From: Tetradesmus obliquus
Lineage: Eukaryota; Chlorophyta; Chlorophyceae; Sphaeropleales; Scenedesmaceae
Direction of reading: 5' to 3'
DNA: 64,000 nt
Assembly (NCBI GenBank): GCA_030272155.1
Contig: CP126193.1
Span: 5,952,001 to 6,016,000, forward strand
The notes beneath the pieces are model-generated. The model was not told the origin of the DNA. It saw only the letters and a program-made list of their open reading frames with translations, and made no database searches. Made by a program: the position numbers and the translations under genes. Below are positions 11,576 through 23,200 of the stretch, piece by piece (positions within the stretch are counted from its first letter, which is position 1; every line of letters starts with the position of its first letter).

Positions 11576-11683
11576 ACAGCGGCAGTTCCTGCAAGCACTC
11601 GAGCGTGCTGACGGCCGCACTGTGGGCATGGCCCATGCCCCGGGGGCTGTGAGCCTGCTGGCCAGCCACTATGCATCTGTAAC
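11576..11683 (+). repeat. duplicate of the RSRC2-like 3' end with its TGTAA
   Basis: This repeats about 100 bases of the end of the last exon and start of the 3' UTR (parent about 11309-11402), from GCGGCAGTTCCTGCAAG through the stop and CTGGCCAGCC to CATCTGTAA. The copy carries an 11-12 base insertion before its stop equivalent. It gives a second TGTAA at 11678-11682, about 280 bases beyond the first. Confidence 0.8.
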
Positions 11684-13457
11684 TGTGTCTGGCTAGTTCC
11701 CTTGGTGCTTCGTGTACATGGCCACTAGTTGGTGTAACACCACAAGGTCTTCAGGGAGGGTACTGATACATTACAGCAGGAGGGGCATGTCACGTTCAAC
11801 TGTATCCAGAGATTGCAACAACATGCTGATGATGCTCCTGAGCTGACGCACATGCACAGCGGCAGACCTGCTGTCACATAAAACTACCCCACCATGGAGC
11901 AGCAGTCATCAGTTGCAGCCTAGACAGACAACAACTTGTTGTTGAACAACAACGACACCCACAGCACCCAACTTGGCCGACTCATTGGCTCTGCCCTTCG
12001 CCCGTGACAGCACTTTGACCGCAGAGCACAAACACACGCCATCACCAAGCCATCAGGGCATCTCCTTGTGCTCTGTGCGGACGCACACACGTGCTACACA
12101 CATGTGCTACAGCATAAGGAGTGCTGACTGACCAGCATGCAGCACAAGCCCCTTTCTTCCCACAAAAGGCCCCCTTGCCCCGTTCACACATACGCCACCC
12201 TGCACCAGCTGCCGCATTTCCCCCAGCACCCCTGTAATGGCAGCAGCCGCAGCAGAGCAGCCGTCACACACACACACCAGCACAAATGCAGCGCATGCAG
12301 TGTTGCTTGCCTGCCCCACAAACCGCCCGATTCACAATGTAATCGTATGCTGGCGTTTCAGCTCCAGCCACCGCAATGCAAACCTCAGGCAAGCATAAGC
12401 GCACTGCCAGTGCCGCACGTTTGTGCAGGCGAGTTACGCATGCAGTGGCACACCCTACGGCAGCACAGCCCACTACTACTGCATACATCCATACATACAG
12501 ATGCTTTGTCACACACAGCTAGCCATGTCACACAGCTAGCCACAGCTCTGATCAGGCTATGTTATGCTGACTCAGCATGCCCGGAATCCCAACCAGCCTC
12601 CACATCAAAGCCCTATGTTTGAATTCATGTCATATAAATGCTGCTGCTGCTGCTGCGCAGCAAAGAGTCTGCGTCTCCAACAGGCTCCGCATCCAGTCGC
12701 TAAGTACCTTCAACAATTGTGTCCCAAACACCCAACGCCGCACAGCAGGCAGCGCTGCCGAGTCCGCCAGCAAGCTAGTTTTGAGTGGCACTGCGCCAGC
12801 CGCCATTTTGAAAACCACCAGGCTCAAAGGCGCCGATAGTGCTGAACACCATCTTTGTAGTGAGGCACACATGAAGCATGCAGCCCTCGACACAGAAACT
12901 GATAACAGTCAGCAACCAGGTACCCTCAGCTGTGCACACCTCAACAGCAAAAGGTGTATCACTGATGTTTGCAGTAGTCGATCCTTTTGAAGGAGCAGAG
13001 AACATACACAAACACACTGGTGCCTGCAAGCAGCAGTAGCCGCAACACGTCCAGTCTTTCAACACAGCCTGCTGGATGGCTGATGCAGTAGCAAGTGCAG
13101 CAGCCAACACACCACATCAATGCTGCTTTGGTGGCGGCAATGACTTCTGACAGTGGGCCGAAAGACACAGCACCTCTGCTATGCCACCGTTTTAGACCGA
13201 TCAACAGCTAGTGACATCAACAGCTAGAGACATCAACATTTTCTGCTGCAAGCCATGCTCCCTGTGCCAACAACACAAAAAGAAAGGCAAGGCATGCACG
13301 CCCAGCCATGCATGCAGCAGCGCTGAACTGTTCCGACCATACGACACAGCTGTTCGCTTGCGATACTGACAACCAAGCGGCATCAGTGCCGTATAAAGAA
13401 TGAATATACATGTAAATGCAGAACTCATGTGCTGTGGTCAAAACACACCGCTGCTAC

Positions 13458-13496
13458 GCATCCCGCTCACTGCGCGGCACATGCGCCGCGGGATGC
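13458..13496. other. GC-rich imperfect hairpin
   Basis: GCATCC pairs with GGATGC and CGCGGC with GCCGCG around a six-base loop, ACATGC, with a nine-base bulge on one side. Function unknown; a transcript-end structure or chance are both possible. Confidence 0.35.
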
Positions 13497-14453
13497 ATGC
13501 AGCTGGGCAGTGACACGTCAAAACAGACAACGCCCCCGCACATTTGAATCACAATGCATCCTGATGATATAGCCTAGGTAACCTGACAATATATCCTAGG
13601 TGGTCACACCAGTGCACGCGTCACATGCCATGCAGTACGCCGCAAACACCATGCGTATGCTGACTTGCCAACCGTAGGTTGACATGTGTGCTGTGATGCC
13701 AAAGACGCAGCAAGCTGGCAGCCACCGGAGCACGCTTTTGGTGTGTCAGCGCTCTCCGGTGTCACTTCTTGCCATTTGCGCCAGCCATACGAACTCGCAG
13801 CTCATGCTGCAACACAGCTGCAGCGGCAAGCGAGTTATACATCAGCCAACCATACATGCTGACAAAGAATGCACCGCGCTGGCGCCTTGGTTGCGCGCAG
13901 CCTGCGCTGCATCTGAACAAGCTGTGTGTGCCGGGTTCCAAGTGCTGCTGCAGCCAGGCCAGCAGCACAACAACACGATATGATGCCACAGCACACGCAG
14001 AGAGTTCCAAGGTGCAGGACAGCAGTCTCCTCCAGCCTGAACAGTGCTCCTAGCCTGGCAGTACACTGCCAACTGCAACAGATACAGAGAGGCTCAAAGC
14101 AATGCTAGCAGGCACGCGCATCAGCTACTAGCGGTTGCCACTGCAGATGAGCATTGCTGGTGGACAAGTGTCAGAAGCAAACCTGTGCACGCAGTGATGA
14201 CAAAGATATAGCTGCTGCCGATGGAGGCTATTGCTACGAGCATAGTACGCAACACACACACAGGCCGCGACGCCGCACGCCACACATACACACGTCTATG
14301 CTGGGTTGCACAACACTGAACTCTGCAGGGGCTTGCACGCGATCGGGGACCGAGACGCAAACATTGAGAGCGTTTGACGCACTGTGCAGCAGCAGCTACA
14401 TGAGGTGCTGCAATCACACGGCTCATGCTATGTATGTGTGACGCAGCCTGAGC

Positions 14454-14635
14454 CACAACACAGCAACAGCCTGTGATGTGCTGCACAGCACCAAGAGGCC
14501 CAGGCCCTGCAAACATATACGGCCGCGTAATATGTGATGGAAACGCACAACACAGCAACAGCCTGTGATGTGCTGCACAGCACCCACAGGCACTGCAAAC
14601 ATATACGGGCGCAAGACGTGACGGAAACGGAAAGT
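14454..14635. repeat. two-copy tandem repeat, about 92 bp
   Basis: The block starting CACAACACAGCAACAGCC at 14454 recurs at 14546 and runs through CTGCACAGCACC and AAACATATACGG in both copies, with scattered substitutions. It lies outside any assigned gene. Confidence 0.75.
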
Positions 14636-15117
14636 CGCACACACTGCACCTCGCTTTCCTGCAGCAACACCTTGCGTGTGACGCATGCATTGCAACAGCA
14701 CAAGCACACACCACGAAGGCACACACCACAGGCGCATACACACATCACTGCACGCAGCCTGCAGCGCAAGTAATGAGAGATGCTCGCTGCACAGCAATGC
14801 GTGCTTCTTGCTGACAAACAGAGAAAAAGAGGGGTGACAGCACATGCAGCCTCTGCTCTTCCTGCACTGATGTGAAGCTGCATCGCCGCACCAATGGACA
14901 GTTCTTGGTGCTGCGCGTGCAGCCAATGCAAGCAGCCTTGCAGCTGCACGCGCACGCACAGATGCAAATCGGACGATGATACCACTGCAACATGCTCGCC
15001 TCACCCGCGGCGTCCATCCAACCAGCTGCCGATGCAAGGCCTGTGGCAACGCAACAGCCTCCGCATACGACCCATGCGCCATACAGCCGAGTTTAACACG
15101 GCTTGAACAAAGCCTCA

Positions 15118-17009
15118 TCATCGCTGCAGAGCTGCACCAGCCGCTGCTGCAGCGCCAGCAGGGGCCCCAGTGTCCTTCATGGTGCGGATCTCAGTCTGCA
15201 CCTCCGCCATCTGCTGCTGGAGCGGTGCCAGTGTCGACGCAATCTGCTTCGCCATCGCCTGCAGCTGCGCTGACACAACCTCAACCACATCAGCCTCTGC
15301 TGCTGCTGGTGCGCCGCCAGGCGCATGCTGTGCCGGCGCGCTGCTACCCTGGCGCTGCATCAGCTGCTGCTGCTGCTGCTGCTTTGGCGGGGGCATCAGC
15401 TGGCTGCTGTGGTGATCCAACCCACTTGCTTCAGCTTCGGCTGCAGCAAGCAAAGCATCAAACCCGCTGGTTGGCTCCACATGCTGCTGCTGCTGCTGCC
15501 GCTGCTGCTCCTGCTCGCGCGCCTGCTCCTGCGCCTGCGCGTGCGCCTGCATCTGCATCGCGTGGTACAGCTGCTGCTGCTGCTCCTGCTGCGCAGCCAT
15601 CATCTTCACCAGCTGCTGGTGCGAGCTCTGCAGCTGCTGCAGCTGCTGCTGCTGCGCAAGCATCAGCGTGGCTGCTGTGGCTGGGGACTGAGAGAAAATC
15701 GCAGTCAGCAGCCGAGTGGTCAACTCCTGACCCAGGGAACTGCTGCTGGTCACACCTGCAGACCCCAGCACGCCGCATAGCGTAGCACCCATCTGCAGTA
15801 AGCTGCCGAGCTCAGCCAGTGAAGTGCCTGCAGCTGCAGCACCCAGCATTGCCCCAGCGCCTCCTGCATGCGTTGCATCGCCAGCAGCTGCTGCAGCAGC
15901 AGCTGCCGGCGCTGCATTGCCGCCTGTTGCTGCCTTTATCGCCTCAGATAGTGCAGCCAGTGCCGCACTATCGTCCTGCTCGTGCTGCCCCACGCCCTGG
16001 CCAGTTCCATACGCTGCTGCTGCCGCTGCTGCTGCTGCCAGCGCCGCATCCTCTGCCACGCCCGCCTCACTATCCTGACCTGGCGTGTTAGCGCCAGATC
16101 GCGCCAGCTCATCCGAGCCGCCGCCAGCAGATGACGTCGCGCCGCCGCCAGCGCCAGCAGCGGCGGCTGCCGCTGTTGCTGCTGAGTCACCCGAGTGACA
16201 TCCCAGGCCGCCGATCTGGCCCGCATCTCCCTGCGGTGTGATGCCGCCGAGCATCTGCTTGATCATGCCCAGCAGCTGCTGCTGGCCGTGCGCTGCATCG
16301 CCCGGCGGCGCGCCGGCAGCGGCAGCGATGGCGGCGGCCGCCGCACCCAGCTGCCCGGGAGATAATGCGCTGCTGAGATCTGGTGCTGTGGTTGCAGCTA
16401 GCGCTGCTGGGTCTGGCTTTACCTCGAGCTTTGGCTTCTGGTGGTGCCGCTGCTGCTTGCGGCTGTCCTTCTGCTGCTGCTGCTGGTGCTGTGGCTGCTG
16501 CATGCCAGACGGGCCAGACAGCAAGCTGCACAGCTGCGAGAGGCCAGCATCCATCGGCAGCATGTTGCGCAGATCGCCGCTTGGCTCCTGCAGCGCTGCC
16601 TGCTGGTGGTGCTGCTGCTGCAGTGACGCGCCCTGCTGCTGATCTGCCAATGCCGCGCACACTGCCGCCAGCGCTGCTGTAGCTGTTGGCGCGCCTGCCG
16701 AAACTGGCATTGCTGCACTGGCTGCAGCGTCCATTGCCGGCGCAGCGGCGGCCGCTGCTGCTGCTGCTGCTCCACCGTGCAGTGCTGCCCAGGCACCTAG
16801 ATCGCCAGGAGTGGATCCTCCACGCGTCATGCCCTGCGCTGCTCCAGGCGCACCCGCTGCTGCTGCTGAAGCAGCAGCTGCATACACATCCTGCATCGCT
16901 GCCAGCTGGCCGTTGGCACTGCCGCCATTGCTGCCAGACGCCATCAGGATGCTGTGCAGCAGCGTGTTCTGCTGCTGCTGCTGCTGGTAGTGGCCGTAGT
17001 CGCCCATGC

Positions 17010-17040
<31 letters not shown>

Positions 17041-18443
17041 CATACCACCGAGCCCCATGCCATACCCAGCAACTGCTGCTGCTGCCGCAGGATCTGCAGC
17101 TGCCATCGCAGCTCGGCTGGCAGCACCCATGCTGCCGTACGCCTCCATCGCCTCATGCTGCTGCTGATGCATTGCGATCTGCTGCTGCTGCTGCTGCTGC
17201 TGGTGTTGGTACGCCAGCTCGCCGGATCCGTTGCGCGGGGGCGGCGCTGCCATTGCTGCTGCTGCTGCTGGATCGTCTTCATCGCCGTGCATCTCCCCCA
17301 TCATCTCATCCTCACTGTAGCCGCCACCATCCTCTGCTCCATCCACACCATTGCTGCTGCGCTGACCTGTGGGGGTGCGCTTAGATCCCAAGCTCTTGTG
17401 GCGCTTCTGATCGCCCCCTGGCTGGCGCTGGCGGTAGTAGCTGTAGGATTGCGAGTCGTTGGACTTGGCAGTGTTGTGCGCGCGACGCTTCTGCAGGCGC
17501 GCACGGCAGCTCCTGCAAGCATAAAAGGAGGCCAAAAGGAGACCATGCAGAGGGCGGCACAGCAGGAGGGAACAGGTTTGGTTGACGAGGGGCGTGCAAG
17601 AACTGTATGTGCAGCAGCACAGCGATAAGGCATGCTGTGGCGCGCGTGACAATACAAGGCAGTAGTAGTAGGAGGAGCCACGGCCATTGCGCCCATTGAT
17701 GCTGGAGCTGCTGCCGCACACTGCCAGGCTGCAACTGCAGCCTTGTGCTGGTCCATGAGAGGCTAGCCAGCTGTCATGTTAACACAGACATTTCATGTGC
17801 AGCATCATGCTGCAGCAGCTCACCGCTTGGATCCATCTGCAGGGTGCAGCGCCAGTTAGTGGCGGTTGGAACAGCCACGCAAGCAGACACAGGCGGGCAG
17901 CAGCAGCAAGCAGGCAGCAGGAGCTCAGCAAGACAGCGCAAAAAACACATTTAGCACGACCTGGCAGCTTGAGATCAAGCTGATACATGCTATGACACAG
18001 CAGGAGGTGTGTGATGCATGCAGGGGCGCCATATGTCTTCTGCAGTGTGCCTGGTGTGTAACAGCTGCTCCTGCAAGCGCTGCAAGCCACTACAAACTAC
18101 AGTGCATCAGCCGCACTCACCAAAGGCTTCAATAGGCTCCAACTTGCCGCACTGCAGCAGGTGCAGCGTAAAACAACAGCCAATGTACCACGTGAGATCA
18201 AGGCAAGTGCAGCAAGTGCAGCAACAACGGTTGGCAGCACGCGGGCTGCGCTCCTGCTGCAAGGCCTAGTGCGAGTACACTGCTGGGGAGCTCCCTCATC
18301 GCGTGCAGATCAGTTACAAGTTGTTCGCCGCAGCTGCTACTGGCAAGTGCATCAGCTCTACGCCTTACACATACAGTTCACGGCTACAGCAGCACACTCA
18401 GGGGGCCAGCTGATGGCTCTGGATGCCTGCAAACAAGCCATCC

Positions 18444-18476
<33 letters not shown>

Positions 18477-19229
18477 TGCTGCACGCACCTGCTGGCAGAA
18501 GCGCCACCAGCTGCTGCCTGAGCCTCGCCGCTTCACTGCCTGCGCTGTGAGGTGCTCGGGGCAGAGCCGCTTCTTGATGCAGTACGCCTTGGTCATGCGC
18601 AAGTCAACGTCACACTCCGCCACCTGCAGGACAAGTGTGGTGCAGGGCTAGGCGCGTATGCGGGTTTTCGACAAGGCGACAGGAGACAGGAGGGAGCACG
18701 TGCTGCTGCTGCCACATGTGCTAGTCGTTGAAAGAAAAGGTGCTTCAGGAGCCTTGGGCAGATGCAGTGCTGCGCCTGCTAGCAGATGCTCTGGTGCTGC
18801 TACTGCTGCTGCTGCTGCAGGTGACGGACGGGATCTGGGAGGCAACCGCCCAATGCTGGTGCCCAGCAAACACACCTGACACAGTAATTTTCCTCCTTCC
18901 CCATTCGTCGGCACGCCTGCATGCTGCGACTCCCCGTGCAGAAGCGCTGCTGAGAGGCCTGGCGTCCCTGCACCGCAGGAGCACCCCACCCATCAAGCAT
19001 CCCTCGCAAGTGTATAGATCGTTGGTTTGCATGTGACTTGAAACGGGCAAAAAGGGCCGTACTCGTGTAAGCCGGGTTGGTGCGGGCTACGAGTGTGAAC
19101 GCACCGCCCAGCACCTGCTGCGAGGCTCATCAAGGGAAGCCTATCTTGCTCACCATGGCCGTCATAGTTGCACGGCGCTGACTTGCAGGGACTGCCAGAG
19201 AGCGAGTCATCTTCTGGTGGAGGTGGCAT
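15118..19229 (-). CDS. SBP-box transcription factor
   Basis: Six exons close in phase to 913 aa: 19154-19229, 18876-18967, 18489-18623, 18121-18151, 17824-17836 and 15118-17512. Spliced together they give an SBP zinc-finger domain at residues 55-125. Finger one has C55, C60, C77 and H80 (spacing C-x4-C-x16-C-x2-H); finger two has C99, C102 and C118. The run AFDGSKRSCRARLQKRR, the SBP signature and nuclear-import segment, is split over three exons, one of them only 13 nt. The position normally held by the second finger's histidine is Glu106 (CGKLE instead of C-S-x-F-H). SBP factors bind GTAC cores; in Chlamydomonas the best known one governs copper response. The 2.4 kb last exon is Gln/Ala/Gly-rich with no ankyrin repeats, so this is not a simple CRR1 equivalent. 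Start: first ATG in the open first exon; an upstream exon cannot be excluded. Confidence 0.88.
17824..17836 (-). other. 13-nt microexon of the SBP gene
   Basis: The minus strand reads CTGCAG, then ATGGATCCAAGCG, then GTGAGC. Joined to the neighbouring exons it completes D, G, S, K and R of the SBP signature. Skipping it would shift the frame within the DNA-binding domain. Confidence 0.85.
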
Positions 19230-20210
19230 GGCTGGCCTGCTGTTCCAGCCTAAGCGGCGCCACGATCCAGCCAAATGTTGTGTTACGTATGCAAAACTGC
19301 AGCCGTGGGCTGTGCTCTTGCCTGCTCCACGACACAGAAACAGACAGGGTGCGTCGTAGTGCAGAGAACGAGATTTGGTGAGCCAAATGCCTGAATCCTT
19401 CGACTATATATCGTTTAGTTTCTGCGCATCAGTTGGCGCCCGCGTATCCTTGTCGACCAAGGGGTGGCAGGGGTCTGCAGAAATAACCTACCTGGTCAAG
19501 CAACCATCCGTAGCTCGACGTCAAAGAAGATTGGTTTCACATCAAAAACTATTTTGCTGGCTATCAGATCAAGGCACAGCTTCTTCGTACTGTACGGGGT
19601 CGCCGACTTGTGAGGCGGGCTAGACTGGGCTGCTGGAGCCTGTGATGGTGAGGGCATTGTGTATTGACAGACAATATCAACTATTCAGTCAATCTCACAA
19701 CGTACGATGCAGCATGCAGGTATACACGCGCCATCAACTCCTTCGGGTTGTTTACCCTTCGAGGTCGTCCTCTTCAAGCAGTACCGTGAGTAAATCCCGC
19801 CAAATAACCAATTAAATGTTGAAGCCTGATGAACTAGGCTGTGCAATCTCGGTGGAGGGGAAAATGGAATTGATGGCGCCCCAGCCTGACAGGCCAGCAC
19901 TCGAGGTCATCACCACTGCTGCTCTGCTGGCAGGTGAGCTTGCACGGCTGCTCTTGCTCGTACCACCAGGTTGCCGCAAGGTACAAGTGCGGATATCAAC
20001 AAAACACCACCCCAGAACTTGGCATGCAATCATGGCATGCAGATATGCGCAAGGCTGGCCTCACGCCAATGGCAGCCTGTCAATCCCATATTGTCAGCAT
20101 TCACCCACCAGACCCGATACTGCGTGCCTGCGTGCCTTGGTCAAACACGACTTGTACATAGCATTCTCTTCTCGCTCAGGCACGTCAGTGCCATATGTCT
20201 TTTGTGATAC
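19230..20210. other. intergenic, upstream of the SBP gene
   Basis: No gene is supported. It should hold the SBP promoter and the 3' UTR of the SET-domain gene. CTATATAT at 19403-19410, about 175 bases upstream of the SBP start, is a possible TATA element. Confidence 0.4.
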
Positions 20211-23200
20211 TCACAAGCGAGTACAGCTGATGGCATCAGCGCGCATCGCTGCCTGCTGCCTGCGCTGCGCCTGGGCTATGCAGTGTTTCTCATACCCATC
20301 GATCGCTGACTGCACCAGCTGCAACGCACTCCGCAGCAGCTGATCCGGGCAGGCAGCAAAGCTTGCGCTGCCGCTGCTGCTCTTGGCCTCAGCTGCACTG
20401 CACACATCTGCAGCTCCAGCTGCTGCTGGTGCGGCAGCACCTGCCACCTCCCCCCCAGCAGCACCAGCAGCAGCACTGCGGCCGCTGTTGCCGTCTGCAG
20501 CCGCCGCAGCAGCCGCTGCTGCCGCCGCTGCGTCTGCTGAAACACCGGCTGCCAGCAGTGCTCCCTCCATGGCTGGCTGGCCTGCTAGGCCCTTCAGGAT
20601 CAACGCCATCTGGATGTCACGCAGCTTGCCCCGCAGTGCCTGAAAGCAGGCAGTACAGTACATAAATCGTTGTACATTAATACCTTTGAAGTCTGCAGAA
20701 GAGTAGCAGGTGGACGTGGCATGTAGCCAGACACTTTGACACAGCTGCGCAGAGCATCAGCTGTCACACAGCAGCAGTGTTGGTGCTGCAACCATGTCGC
20801 CATGCGGCTGCAACCGCGTATAGCTCTTGACATGCTCACATTTCAACAGGCGGCACATAGTCTACTTGGTTGAGGTGCATGCTGCAGATGCATCTGGTGG
20901 CACAAGGAGTTGTCAGAGGACTGGGAGGCGGCCCAACACTTGTCTGCCCGCAGCCATTGCTACCACCTGCACGATCTCCTGCTGCTGCTGCGGCTGCTGC
21001 TGCTGCTACCCCTGCTGCTGCTGTTTTTTCACGCCCCTTACCTCCAGCTGCTGCCTATCTGCTGCCCCGTAGTTGCACTGCTGCGTGTTGGCAGCGATGG
21101 TGTCCCAGAAGGCGTCATCACCGCTGCTGTAGTCAGCCAGAAGCTCAGCGCCTGGCAGCAAGCAGCAGCAGAGCAAGATCAACACCGAACGATAGCGTCA
21201 GCAGCAGCAGCAGCTTAGCAGATGAAACAGGAACCACCACATAGCACAGCCGAGTTGATGCGTCCACTGGCAGGAGCGTCGGACAAGGTGGCTTCACCCC
21301 TCCATGCTGTGCATTCTTGCACACACGGTTCATGGCTCAAAGGCTGGTCAAGGACACTCTGCCCTGCCAGTGGTGCAGTAGCAGTAGCAGCAGCAGCAGC
21401 AGCAGCAGCAGCACTGCAGCTCACCTGCTGGCACCTCAGTGGTGGTGAGCACTGCCACCACTGGCAGGTACTGCCAACATAGCAGCATCAGCCAAGCAGC
21501 AACAAGAAAAAGCAGCGTACGGCAGCCTTACTCGTCTATCTGCCAGTGGTGCAGCTCACCTGCTGGCACCTCAGCTGTGGTGAGCACTGCCACCACCGGC
21601 AGGTACTGCCCATCACTTGCGCGGTACAGCAGGTGCTCAAACTCGACGTTTGAGGCACGCCCAGCATACCTGTAGGACAACAGCAAGCAGAATTGTTTGC
21701 AATGGCACAGTACCACTCACAAGACTTGAGCACGGTCCAGGCAAAGCCCATGGAGGCATGGCATAGCAGCGGCGGTGTGTGTATTGCAGCGTTCCGCAGC
21801 CATCCTGTGAAGGCTGTGTGCAGTGAGCTACACATAGTCTGCTGCGGTTGCACTTTTGCAGCTGATCGCATGTAAGCTGTAGGATGTGTCACCAAGCCTC
21901 CGGTCCTGCGCTGAATCCCTGCAAGCACCCTACACCCATTTCTGCAAGCGTTCGCCATCCCACTCCCGTTCCTGCAAGCGTTGCTTGTCCGTGAATTCAC
22001 GCCCGTTCCTGCAAGCGGCGCTGCCCACACCCGTTCCTGCAAGCATCCGCACTCCCGCGCCCGTTCCTGCAAGTGTTCGCAATCCCACCCACCTGCTGCA
22101 GCTGCAGCTGCCTGTTGCAGCTCTGGGGCAGGGCCCCATCTCGCCCGCCCAGCACTTGGCGTCATTCAACAGCGCCATACGGCAGCTGCTGCTGTCGCCG
22201 ATGACTACCAGGTGCTCGCCTGTGCACTCCAGGATGCCCTGCCAGGCACGAGGGCAGGCAGGCAGGCAGGCAGGCAGGAGGGCAGTACAATCGATTCATG
22301 AAAGTAACAGTACTGACAGGTAGGCACAGTGGCAGCTGCTACTGTTGCTTATCACTATCAGGTGATCGCCCACGCACTCCGGGATGCCCTGCCAGGCAGA
22401 AGGGCAGCACATGTGAATAGTAAGCGCAGCGGCGACAGCAATCCAATTTCAGGCACAGCGGCAGCTGCTGTCGCCAATGGCCACCAGGTGCTCGCCCGCG
22501 CACTCAACGATGCCGTGCCAGGCGAATGGCAACACAATTGAAGTGCAAGCAAAGCCGCCGCAGCAGCACAATCAGCGTGGCAGGCACTGTCAGCATCACA
22601 CATGCGAAAGCGCAGTTCCAGCTCTCCAGCTTAGAGTATGTTGCAGCCATAGATGCCGCTGCCTGTGCCACGACCCAACCCGCTGCATCACACCATTTGC
22701 TCAGGGCAGGTGCAGCCGCAGCCGCAGCACGCGCTGATGGCAGGGCCTGAGCAGCACCCATACGCCGGCATCACAGCCTGCTGCAACCGCTGCGCCTCCC
22801 TGCCTTTGCGGCTCACCTTGGACCAGTGCACGTCCATGTTGTAGGCGTGCTTCATGCCGTACTCGCCGGTCAGGTCCGCCTGCGCACACGCAATGTCCTC
22901 CCTGCAGCAGCACCCCGCAGCAGCAATTGTGGTGGACGTGTGTGCGAGGGTGACCCGGAGAACGCCATACAGACAGTTTATGTGTCTGCATGTGTCTATG
23001 TTGACAGTGTCTGGCAGAAGCCAGCAGCCTACAAAGCGGCACTGCCTGCCACAAGTTGTGACAGGCCGTGGAGGCCGCAAACCACTGCGGAGTGCCCCAA
23101 GCAGCTGTGAAACTGCTGCTAGCAACCCCTACAACACCGCATTGCGCAGCCTGTGCGCTGGCCAGCCATACTCACGCGAGCGTCTTGGCCTCCGCATAGT

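Larger units (their letters stand above)
11684..15117. other. gene-poor stretch between convergent genes
   Basis: No exon chain or known domain could be supported on either strand over 3.4 kb. Open frames are His/Ala/Cys-rich and overlap each other. The stretch should include the 3' UTR of the SBP gene on the right. It holds a hairpin near 13458 and a tandem repeat at 14454-14635. Confidence 0.5.

Noticed and set aside
14121..15121. Overlapping minus-strand frames of about 200 codons
   Set aside because: Cys/Val/Ala-rich, internally repetitive because of the 92-bp tandem repeat, and without recognisable motifs or intron structure.
15118..19229. Direct CRR1 (copper response regulator) ortholog
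   Set aside because: Shares the SBP domain, but the long C-terminal exon has no ankyrin repeats or Cys-rich tail.
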